In this document: in pieces, positions 8,384 to 14,681 of the stretch
Layout: each line of letters opens with the position of its first letter
Position numbering within the stretch: the stretch's first letter is position 1
Source: Allorhizocola rhizosphaerae
Lineage (GTDB): Bacteria; Actinomycetota; Actinomycetes; Mycobacteriales; Micromonosporaceae
Assembly: GCF_003426775.1 (NCBI RefSeq)
Contig: NZ_QJUG01000006.1
Location: 1-64,000, forward strand
Direction of reading: 5' to 3'
DNA length: 64,000 bases
Program-made: the position numbers and the translations under genes
Notes under the pieces: model-generated
What the model saw: only the letters and a program-made list of their open reading frames with translations
Database searches by the model: none
Told to the model about the DNA's origin: nothing

Positions 8384-8390
8384 CGATCGT

Positions 8391-8750
8391 GTGAGCGAGA
8401 TTGGGGAATTCATCAAGGGGCTGCGGGAAAACGCCCGCATCTCGCTTCGCCAGCTCGCGGAACAGGCCAACATCAGCAACCCATATCTGAGCCAGATCGA
8501 GCGCGGCCTGCGCAAGCCGTCCGCCGAGGTGCTGGCCCAGATCGCGGCGGCGCTGCGGGTGTCGACCCCGATGATGTACCTCAAAGCCGGGCTGCTGGGC
8601 ACCGACGACGACCAGGGTGTGCTCGCGGCGATCGCGGGCGATCCCATCCTGACCGTCGCGCAGAAGCAGTCCTTGACACAGATCTATCAGACGTTTGTGC
8701 GTGAGAACACCAGGGAGTCCCAGAATGAACCAGACCAAGACAAAGACTAA
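8391..8750 (+). CDS. XRE-family HTH regulator (Rv0474-like)
   Basis: 119 residues from GTG. The N-terminal HTH_XRE domain at about 5-60 (IKGLRENARISLRQLAEQANISNPYLSQIERGLRKPSAEVL) is followed by a short helical tail (LTVAQKQSLTQIYQTF). Its position directly before the HbhA-like gene, overlapping it by 26 bp, matches the M. tuberculosis Rv0474-hbhA order, so it probably controls that operon and itself. Confidence 0.85.
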   Translation: MSEIGEFIKGLRENARISLRQLAEQANISNPYLSQIERGLRKPSAEVLAQIAAALRVSTPMMYLKAGLLGTDDDQGVLAAIAGDPILTVAQKQSLTQIYQTFVRENTRESQNEPDQDKD

Positions 8751-9174
8751 ATACCCTAGCGCCGTCTACGCCGCCGCGGGCGTTGGCGACCTTGTGTACG
8801 CGCAGCTGCGCAAGCTGCAGGACAAGGCGGTCGCGTTCGGCAGCGAGCAGGCCCCGCAGTGGAAGCGGAAGGTGGCCGACCTGTCGGTGAAGGTCGACGC
8901 CGACAAGGTGCGTGAGTCGGTCGTGACCGGCACGCAGTTCGCCGCGCAGAAGGCCACCGAGGTCTACGACACGCTGGTCGCCCGGGGCGAGAAGGCGTTC
9001 GCCGCCGAGGAGCCCAAGGCCGACACGCCCACGACCGAGACGCCGAAGGCTGACGCACCCAAGGCCGACACGCCCAAGGCTCAGACCAACGGTGCGGCCG
9101 CTCCGAAGACCGCGCAGCCCACGGTTCCCGTGGCCCCCGTGGCCAAGAAGGCCCAGTCGCGCAAGCGCCCCTGA
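8725..9174 (+). CDS. HbhA-like heparin-binding hemagglutinin homologue
   Basis: 149 residues from ATG 8725. The N-terminal region SAVYAAAGVGDLVYAQLRKLQ and the helical middle (LSVKVDADKVRESVVTGTQFAAQKATEVYDTL) correspond to the coiled-coil part of mycobacterial HbhA. The C-terminus is rich in Lys, Ala, Pro and Thr with imperfect KADTPT/KADAP repeats and ends in KKAQSRKRP, analogous to the lysine-rich heparin-binding tail. In mycobacteria HbhA is a surface adhesin also linked to lipid droplets; in this probable environmental organism the role may differ. Gene order supports orthology. Confidence 0.8.
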   Translation: MNQTKTKTKYPSAVYAAAGVGDLVYAQLRKLQDKAVAFGSEQAPQWKRKVADLSVKVDADKVRESVVTGTQFAAQKATEVYDTLVARGEKAFAAEEPKADTPTTETPKADAPKADTPKAQTNGAAAPKTAQPTVPVAPVAKKAQSRKRP

Positions 9175-9252
9175 TTCCGCAGCGGGAGTGCGCGGGCCGT
9201 TCAGTCCGTGCTTTCACCGCTTCGCGATAAAACTGGGCGATTCACGAGTTTG

Positions 9253-9286
9253 AGCGCACCCGTCGATGTATGTGGGCGGGTGCGCT
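9253..9286 (+). terminator. Hairpin terminator after the HbhA-like gene
   Basis: A perfect 10-bp stem agcgcacccg (9253-9262) / cgggtgcgct (9277-9286) is followed by ttaa. It is symmetrical and close to the next promoter, so termination may be partial. Confidence 0.6.
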
Positions 9287-9287
9287 T

Positions 9288-9293
9288 TAAGCT
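9288..9293 (+). promoter_or_regulatory. -10 box TAAGCT before DUF2516 gene (leaderless)
   Basis: TAAGCT ends 7 nt before ATG 9301 and directly follows the terminator stem, giving the DUF2516 operon its own start. Confidence 0.35.
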
Positions 9294-9300
9294 TTGAGGC

Positions 9301-9618
9301 ATGGCCCTTGCTGCTGTTCCGCTTTTCTACGGGTGGGTTGAGTACTACCTGGACCTGGGCGTGTTCCTGTTCGCGATCGCCGTGATGGCGTGGGCGTTCA
9401 TCCATGCGGCGATGCAGCGGGCGGACGCGTTCTCCGCGGTCAGCTCGCTGCGCAAGAACACCTGGCTCGGCATCCTCGGTGGGCTGCTCGTGGCCACACT
9501 GCTGTTCTGGTTCATCGGCGTGTTGCTGATCGTGATGTATATCGGCATCGCAGCGGCCGCCTACTATCTACTCGAAGTCAGGCGCGGGATAAAGGATGTG
9601 TCCGAGGGTTCCTGGTGA
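9301..9618 (+). CDS. DUF2516 family membrane protein (Rv0476-like)
   Basis: 105 residues with two or three membrane segments (VEYYLDLGVFLFAIAVMAWAFIHAAM, LGILGGLLVATLLFWFIG and LIVMYIGIAAAAYYL). In mycobacteria the same small membrane protein follows hbhA. Function unknown. It overlaps the next gene in GTGA. Confidence 0.85.
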   Translation: MALAAVPLFYGWVEYYLDLGVFLFAIAVMAWAFIHAAMQRADAFSAVSSLRKNTWLGILGGLLVATLLFWFIGVLLIVMYIGIAAAAYYLLEVRRGIKDVSEGSW

Positions 9619-10514
9619 ACGGCGGGCACGACCTGAGGTGGCCACCCCCGCCCGACGGCTTCCCGCGCCGGTTCGGCAAGCCGCGTAACTCCGCCCCCAG
9701 CACGGGCAAACCGAGCCCGCCCACGCTGCCGACCGAGGTGGTCGCCGCGCCGCACGGGGTCAAGCTGGAGCGCCTGATCACCGGCGTCGGCGAGCCGGTG
9801 ACCGTGTTCGCGCACGGCCTGGGGCACGGCATCGCGGAGACCCGCCCACTGGGCAGTGGCGTGCGCGGCAAGCGCGTCTTCTTCCAGTTCCGCGGGCACG
9901 GCGACTCCGGCTCACCGCCCGGCGAGTGGGACTACGGCGATCTGGCACGCGACGTTCGCGCCATGGCCGACATGACGGGCGCGACGCACGCCCTCGGCGT
10001 GAGCCTCGGCGCGGGCGCGCTGTGCCGGCTGCTGGCCGAGACCCCGGACCGGTTCGCCAAGGTGGTCTTCTTCCTCCCGGCCGTGCTCGACCGGCCGCGG
10101 CCCGACGCCGCCCGCGCGAAGCTCGCCGATCTGCTCGAAGCGATCAACAGCGGTGATGTCACGGCGGTGGCCAATGCCGTGGTCGACGAGATCCCGCCCT
10201 CGCTGCGCAACGGCTCCTCGGGTTGGGCCTATGTGCGGCAGCGCATCAACAACCTGATGAACACCGGTCTGAGCACCGGGCTCCTCACGCTGCCGGACCA
10301 GATCCCGGTACCGAATAAAGAACTTCTGAAAGCGGTCACGGCGGAGGCGCTGGTCATCGGCTGCCTCGGGGACGACCTTCATCCCAGCTCGGTGGCCGTG
10401 GAGCTGGCCGAGGTGCTGCCCGACGCCACGCTGCACATCTACAACCGGCCGTCGGTGCTGTGGCATGAACGGCTTGACCTTCGCGAGCGGGTGAGTACCT
10501 TCTTGAATTCATGA
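9615..10514 (+). CDS. Alpha/beta hydrolase
   Basis: 299 residues from GTG 9615, chosen for the GTGA overlap with the DUF2516 gene. The fold is recognisable from the oxyanion segment VFAHGLGHGIAETRP, the nucleophile elbow GVSLGAG (Ser in GxSxG), a lid-like middle region, and the C-terminal GCLGDDLHPSSVA and LWHERL, which would supply the acid and histidine. No signal peptide is seen, so it is probably cytoplasmic; substrate unknown. It overlaps the downstream EEP membrane protein in ATGA, so three genes form one operon. Confidence 0.85.
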   Translation: MNGGHDLRWPPPPDGFPRRFGKPRNSAPSTGKPSPPTLPTEVVAAPHGVKLERLITGVGEPVTVFAHGLGHGIAETRPLGSGVRGKRVFFQFRGHGDSGSPPGEWDYGDLARDVRAMADMTGATHALGVSLGAGALCRLLAETPDRFAKVVFFLPAVLDRPRPDAARAKLADLLEAINSGDVTAVANAVVDEIPPSLRNGSSGWAYVRQRINNLMNTGLSTGLLTLPDQIPVPNKELLKAVTAEALVIGCLGDDLHPSSVAVELAEVLPDATLHIYNRPSVLWHERLDLRERVSTFLNS

Positions 10515-12322
10515 GGACCAAGGCCGTCGCGCTCGTCGCCGCGCTGTTTGTCGTCACGGCCGAGCTGCTGCGGGCCTGTGGTCCCCTGCTCGACGGCGTG
10601 GCCGGGGTGGTCGGCATCCCGCCGGCCGCGGCCGTCGCGATCGGACTTTTCATCCTGCCGGGTGCGTTGTTGGTCACCCTGCGTCGCGCGTCGCTGCCCG
10701 GGATGATTGTCTTCCTTTTTCTGGTACGGGTTACGGCCCAGTTCGCGCCCAACGTTGCCATCGTGGGGGCCGGTGCCGTGCTCGGGCTGGTCGCGCTGGC
10801 GCTCGCGGTGCAGCGCGCCGCCGACGCCCCGACCGCCGGGATGGGCCTGCTGGCCGGAGGCGTGCTCGACCTCGCGATCCGGTCGGTGACCATGACGTGG
10901 GATCCGATTTGGACCGGGCTGTGGGGCCTGCCCATGGTCTCGCTGGTGATCCTCGCGCTGTGGATGTCGCTCGCGGTGAAGGCGCCCACGCAGGCGACGC
11001 TCGGGCGCACGTGGGCGGTCGGCGCCTACCTGGGGCTGTGGACCACGACGATCGGCAATCCGGCCTTCGTGGCGTCGCAGTCGGGGCTCGCCCTGCAACT
11101 GTCCATTGTGGTCATAATGGCCGGGGCCGTGGTCGGGTTCGAGCTGGTCCGGCGCGCTTCGCTGCTCCCGCTGATGGGCCTGCTCGCGTTGGTGGCACTT
11201 CCGGCCGGGGTGTGGCTGGCGTGGTGGCGCGGTGATTCCGTGAGCCTGGCCGGGGTGGTGCTGGTGCAGCTTGCGGCGGCCGTGGCGGTGACCCGGGCCG
11301 TGGCGATGCCCGGCCGGGTCGGCTCCACACTGCTCGGGCTGGTGTGGGTGGTGCCCGTGTTGTTGTTCCAGCTGCATTATGAGGGGCCGTTGCCGTTGGA
11401 CAATCGGCTCATCGTGGTGGCGGTGGCGGTCGTGGTGGGCCTTGCCGGTGCCGGGCGGCGGGTTCCCGTCGCTTCCGCGGCGGCGCGGATCGACCCGCCG
11501 CAGCCGGGCATCATCGAGGTGGTGCGGCCCCGGCTCGCCGAGCTGGTGCAGCCGGTGACGGTCGCGCTGGCGTTGCTTTTGCTCATACCCCTTGGGTTTC
11601 TCATGGTCAGGCAGGAGGCCCAGGCCGCGCAGCCGACGGGCGCGATGCTGCGCCTGCTGAGCTGGAACGTCAAATACGGGCGCGACGACGCGTCCGGCGC
11701 GGTCAACCCGAGCCAGATCGCGGCCGCGGTCCGCGACGCCGAGGCCGACGTGGTCGTGCTGCAGGAGGTCAGCCGGGGTTGGGCGATCGGAGGCGGGCTC
11801 GATCTGGCGTCCTATCTGGGCCGCGAGCTGGACATGGAGTTTCACTGGGCGCCCGCGGCGGATCGGCAGTTCGGCAATCTGCTGCTTGTGCCGCGCGGCA
11901 CGGAGGTCGGCTTCTCGCACGCGACGCTGCCGTTCGGGCAGGGTCCAATGTGGAGGTCCTATCTGCGGGCGCGGGTCGGCGGGTTCGACATCGTGGCCAC
12001 CCACCTGACCCACCACAAGAAAAACACGCCCACCCGGCTGGCGCAGATCGAGACCATCCTGCGGGAGAAGCCCGACATCGTGGTGGGGGACCTGAACTTC
12101 TGGCCCACCTGGGACGAGCGGCGCGCGTTCGCGGCGGCCGGATATGTGTCGGCACAAGACTTTTTGGGGCAGGGCGCAAAGTTCACCTCGCCCACGAGCA
12201 CCCCGACCAATCGCGTGGACTGGCTTTTCGGGTCAGCCCAGATAAGATTCCTCGGCTTCGGGGTGCGCGACCACATCAAGGCGTCGGACCACTTCCCGAT
12301 CGTCGGCGTCATCTCACGCTGA
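10511..12322 (+). CDS. Polytopic membrane protein with C-terminal endonuclease/exonuclease/phosphatase (EEP) domain
   Basis: 603 residues. The first 370 or so residues hold about ten hydrophobic helices. The C-terminal 230 residues form an EEP domain with the metal and catalytic motifs LLSWNVKYG, VVLQEVSRGW, IVATHLTHHKK, IVVGDLNFWPTWDE and IKASDHFPIVGV. This fusion is known in actinobacteria, where the EEP domain may act on phosphodiesters or phospholipids at the membrane face; substrate unknown. It starts in ATGA with the hydrolase and its end overlaps the convergent LacI gene by 9 bp. Confidence 0.85.
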   Translation: MRTKAVALVAALFVVTAELLRACGPLLDGVAGVVGIPPAAAVAIGLFILPGALLVTLRRASLPGMIVFLFLVRVTAQFAPNVAIVGAGAVLGLVALALAVQRAADAPTAGMGLLAGGVLDLAIRSVTMTWDPIWTGLWGLPMVSLVILALWMSLAVKAPTQATLGRTWAVGAYLGLWTTTIGNPAFVASQSGLALQLSIVVIMAGAVVGFELVRRASLLPLMGLLALVALPAGVWLAWWRGDSVSLAGVVLVQLAAAVAVTRAVAMPGRVGSTLLGLVWVVPVLLFQLHYEGPLPLDNRLIVVAVAVVVGLAGAGRRVPVASAAARIDPPQPGIIEVVRPRLAELVQPVTVALALLLLIPLGFLMVRQEAQAAQPTGAMLRLLSWNVKYGRDDASGAVNPSQIAAAVRDAEADVVVLQEVSRGWAIGGGLDLASYLGRELDMEFHWAPAADRQFGNLLLVPRGTEVGFSHATLPFGQGPMWRSYLRARVGGFDIVATHLTHHKKNTPTRLAQIETILREKPDIVVGDLNFWPTWDERRAFAAAGYVSAQDFLGQGAKFTSPTSTPTNRVDWLFGSAQIRFLGFGVRDHIKASDHFPIVGVISR

Positions 12323-13315
12323 CTCGCGCAGCACCAGCCTGGTCGGCAGGATCAGCGACGTGGGCTCGCCGCCGCCGAGCAGGGCGACCAGCATGCGCGC
12401 CATCTCGCTGCCCATCGCGCGAATCGGCTGGTTGACGGTGGTCAGTGGGGGAGCGGTGTGCCGCGCCCACGGAAGGTCGTCAAACCCGACCACGGCGACA
12501 TCGTCGGGCACGCGCCGCCCGGCCTCGCGAAGCGCGCGCAGGGCACCGGCCGCCATGTTGTCGGACTGGGCGAACACGGCATCAAGGTCGGGATGGGCGT
12601 GCAGGAGCGACTGCATCGCCTGGTATCCGCCGGATTCGAGGAAGTCGGCGTGCATCACGACCGGGTCGGCGCCGCCGCCCAGCGCGTCGAGGCAGCCGCT
12701 GAGCCGGGCGTGCGTGACCTCGTTGTCCACCGGGCCGGTGATGGTGACGATGCGCTGGCGCCCCTGCACGAGGAGGTGCTCGACCGCTTTGCGGGCACCG
12801 CCCCGGTTGTCGGCGTCGACGAAATAGCGCGGCTCGCCGTCCATCGTCCGTCCACCGTAGACAGTGGGCGCGCCCGACTCCTCCGCCAGGCGGCACAGCG
12901 GATCGGCGCCGGGCAGGGCGAGCAGCATGACGCCGTCGAGCTGGCCCGAGCGCAGCCGGCGCAGCAGGCGGGTGCGGGCACGTTCGTTGGCGCCGAGCAT
13001 GAGCATCAGTTCGAGGTCGGTCTCGGCGAGCACGGCGTTGATGCCCACGATGACCTCGGCGAAGAACGGGTCCTCGGACAGCCGGGGGTCGTCGGCCTCG
13101 CCCGAGACGACCAGCGCGACCGTCTCGTGGGTGCGGGTGACCAGGCTGCGTGCTGCCTGGTTGGGGACATAGCCAAGCTCGCGCACCGCCTTGAGCACCG
13201 CGGCACGGGCCGCGGCGCTGACGTATGGCTCGTCATTGACCACGCGTGATGCGGTGCCACGAGAGACACCGGCGAGCGCCGCGACCTGCTCGATAGTGGG
13301 CCGGCCACGTTTCAC
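12314..13315 (-). CDS. LacI-family transcriptional regulator 1
   Basis: 333 residues. The N-terminal LacI HTH at about 5-50 (TIEQVAALAGVSRGTASRVVNDEPYVSAAARAAVLKAVRELGY with hinge VPNQAARSLV) is followed by a periplasmic-binding-protein-like sensor (VALVVSGEADD, VDADNRGGARKAVEHLL, VFAQSDNMAAGALRALREAGRRVPDDVAVVGFDD). It is close to LacI regulator 2 in this window. Three TGGGAGCGCT(T)CCA-type palindromes lie upstream of its start, so autoregulation and control of the beta-glucan genes are likely. The operator resembles that of CebR-type regulators. Confidence 0.9.
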   Translation of the reverse strand: MKRGRPTIEQVAALAGVSRGTASRVVNDEPYVSAAARAAVLKAVRELGYVPNQAARSLVTRTHETVALVVSGEADDPRLSEDPFFAEVIVGINAVLAETDLELMLMLGANERARTRLLRRLRSGQLDGVMLLALPGADPLCRLAEESGAPTVYGGRTMDGEPRYFVDADNRGGARKAVEHLLVQGRQRIVTITGPVDNEVTHARLSGCLDALGGGADPVVMHADFLESGGYQAMQSLLHAHPDLDAVFAQSDNMAAGALRALREAGRRVPDDVAVVGFDDLPWARHTAPPLTTVNQPIRAMGSEMARMLVALLGGGEPTSLILPTRLVLRESA

Positions 13316-13335
13316 GGCTTAAAGTTAAATGGAAC

Positions 13336-13348
13336 TGGGAGCGCTCCA
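13336..13348. promoter_or_regulatory. LacI/CebR-type operator 1
   Basis: tgggagcgctcca, one base short of the symmetrical TGGGAGCGCTCCCA operator known for CebR, lies 21 bp upstream of the LacI 1 start codon. Confidence 0.65.
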
Positions 13349-13392
13349 CAAGAGACCTTTACACAGCTCGGATAGACGTTTATGGTCGTCTC

Positions 13393-13406
13393 TGGGAGCG
13401 CTTCCA
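13393..13406. promoter_or_regulatory. LacI/CebR-type operator 2
   Basis: tgggagcgcttcca lies in the divergent region between LacI 1 and the truncated LacI; 13 of 14 positions match TGGGAGCGCTCCCA. Confidence 0.65.
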
Positions 13407-13512
13407 AAGTTAGGGGCTGGACGAGGCGCACGGGCCTTGTCATGCCTATGAAAGTTGGTGTGGATCAAAGTATCCGCGTGTTCAGCGGTGGGTGCTTCCA
13501 GAAAGTGGTTTC

Positions 13513-13525
13513 TGGGAGCGCTCCA
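13513..13525. promoter_or_regulatory. LacI/CebR-type operator 3
   Basis: tgggagcgctcca lies 15 bp upstream of the ATG of the truncated LacI reading frame, suggesting that the lost gene was under the same control. Confidence 0.65.
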
Positions 13526-13540
13526 GGTTGGAGAGTGTAA

Positions 13541-13729
13541 ATGGTTACGTTGCAGGCCGTAGCCGATGCAGCAGGGGTTTCATGTAGCACAGTGTCACGA
13601 GTGCTCAACGACAAGCCGCGGGTCAGCCCGTCCACTCGAGCCCGGGTGCGGCGGGTCATCGAGGAGATGGGTTACCGTCCAAACCCGGCGGCGCAACAGC
13701 TCGCGTCCAGGCGTCTCCGTCCGGATTAG
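13541..13729 (+). pseudogene. Truncated LacI-family gene (DNA-binding domain only)
   Basis: 62 residues from ATG: a complete LacI HTH and hinge (VTLQAVADAAGVSCSTVSRVL, VRRVIEEMGYRPNPAAQQLASRR), then a stop at 13727-13729 exactly where the sugar-sensing domain should begin. No sensor-domain sequence follows in any frame; repeats begin instead. It is most likely a pseudogene left by a deletion, though a free HTH could still bind the nearby operators and compete with the full-length repressors. Confidence 0.75.
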
Positions 13730-13873
13730 AGGAAGACGCACTCATAGACCGAGGCGCGCTTCGGTGCGCGGCGGCGCAGTAGGGAGGCGCCGTCTCGCGG
13801 GCGCGTTTCAGGTGCGCGGCGGTGGGTGCGGCCGCCGCGCGTCGCGTCAGAGTTCAAAAGCGTTTTGTTTGTA

Positions 13874-14066
13874 TGCGTTTTCGTGTTGCGGGTCGCCGTT
13901 TCAAAGCGCGTTTTCGTGTCGCGGGGCCGGCCTTGCAGGGTGCGTTTTCGTGTTGTGGGCCAGCCGTTTCAGGGTGCGTCTTCGTGTTGTGGGCCAGCCG
14001 TTTCAGGGTGCGTCTTCGTGTTGCGAGCCGGCCGTTTCAGGGTGCGCCTTCGTGTTGCGGGGCCGG
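13874..14066. repeat. 34-bp tandem repeat array, about 5.7 units
   Basis: Units of the type tgcgttttcgtgttgtgggc + cagccgtttcaggg repeat at about 13874, 13907, 13941-13974, 13975-14008, 14009-14042 and 14043-14066 (partial). Divergence grows leftwards. The right-hand units encode the last residues and stop codon of the minus-strand ArsR gene. The 13730-13873 stretch is GC-rich with no recognisable gene. Confidence 0.85.
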
Positions 14067-14390
14067 AGTGCGCAGCCGGTCGGCGCGTTTGCCGCGGGCC
14101 AGCTCGGTGCCGAGCGCGTCGAGCCGCTGGCTCCAGAATCGCTCCAGCCAGCGGTTCACCTCCTGGAGCGGCTCGGTCTCCACCGCGTAGAGCCGGCGCA
14201 CCCCGTCGGCGCGGACCCGGGCGAAGCCGTTGTCACGCAGGACGCGCAGATGCTGCGACACAGCCGGTTGCGAGATGCCGAACTCCTCCTGCACCACCGC
14301 GCCGACCTCCCCGGCAGACCGCTCGCCGTCGGCGAGCAGTTCCAAAATCCGTCGCCGGACCGGATCGCCGAGGACGTCGAATGCGTGCAC
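14037..14390 (-). CDS. ArsR-family transcriptional regulator
   Basis: 117 residues. A winged helix covers about residues 1-85 (MHAFDVLGDPVRRRILELLADGE, ISQPAVSQHLRVLRDNGFARVRADGVRRLYAVE). No metal-binding cysteine cluster is present, so it belongs to the non-metal SdpR-like group often paired with SRPBCC proteins; no such partner is adjacent. The C-terminal tail (RTPAPQHEGAP) and the stop codon are encoded by the 34-bp tandem repeat. A perfect palindrome lies 21 bp upstream of the start. Confidence 0.85.
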   Translation of the reverse strand: MHAFDVLGDPVRRRILELLADGERSAGEVGAVVQEEFGISQPAVSQHLRVLRDNGFARVRADGVRRLYAVETEPLQEVNRWLERFWSQRLDALGTELARGKRADRLRTPAPQHEGAP

Positions 14391-14411
14391 GCACCAATCG
14401 TATCACTCACT

Positions 14412-14423
14412 GCTTATATAAGC
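14412..14423. promoter_or_regulatory. Palindromic operator candidate gcttatataagc
   Basis: A perfect 12-bp AT-rich palindrome, unusual in this GC-rich DNA, lies between the ArsR gene and the divergent small membrane protein gene. ArsR-family dimers bind such sites, so autoregulation is likely. Confidence 0.55.
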
Positions 14424-14472
14424 GTCATGCAATGATTGGTTGGGTTGCCGCCCCGGCGGGTAGTCCCTCGCG

Positions 14473-14577
14473 ATGGACCCTGGAGTGGTGATCCCGGTGA
14501 TCGCGATCTTGATAGTCGTGGGGATCGCCATCTCCCTGGAGCGCACTGCCCGGCGCAGGCGCAAGGGCGGAAAGTAA
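14473..14577 (+). CDS. Small single-span membrane protein, 34 residues
   Basis: ATG 14473 to TAA 14577 encodes a 34-residue protein with a short N-terminus (MDPG), one hydrophobic segment (VVIPVIAILIVVGIAISL) and a strongly basic tail (ERTARRRRKGGK), a classical N-out/C-in single-pass topology. It is divergent from the ArsR gene and might share its operator. Function unknown. The pattern of a hydrophobic core with a positive tail makes a chance reading frame less likely, but there is no homology evidence here. Confidence 0.5.
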   Translation: MDPGVVIPVIAILIVVGIAISLERTARRRRKGGK

Positions 14578-14608
14578 CTGTATAACGCTCGCCAGCTGCA
14601 TTGACCAA

Positions 14609-14638
14609 TTGACAGGCGTGTTTGCCGGGGATTACGGT
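14609..14638 (+). promoter_or_regulatory. Promoter of the GH81 glucanase gene
   Basis: TTGACA (14609-14614), an 18-bp spacer and TACGGT (14633-14638) form a plausible housekeeping promoter ending just before the operator at 14645. Confidence 0.5.
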
Positions 14639-14644
14639 CTCGCG

Positions 14645-14660
14645 TGAGAGCGCTCTCTCA
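14645..14660. promoter_or_regulatory. LacI-type operator at the GH81 transcription start
   Basis: tgagagcgctctctca contains the palindrome GAGAGCGCTCTC, the same core as the ABC-operon operator at 23699. It covers the expected +1 of the promoter, fitting repression by a LacI protein. Confidence 0.7.
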
Positions 14661-14681
14661 ACCGTCCCCCAGGGAGCAGCC

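Noticed and set aside
13566-14491. Open frames of 220-290 residues across the 34-bp repeats
   Set aside because: They translate the tandem repeat itself (repeated RFRVVGQPFQG-like units) and run antisense to ArsR; no ribosome site.
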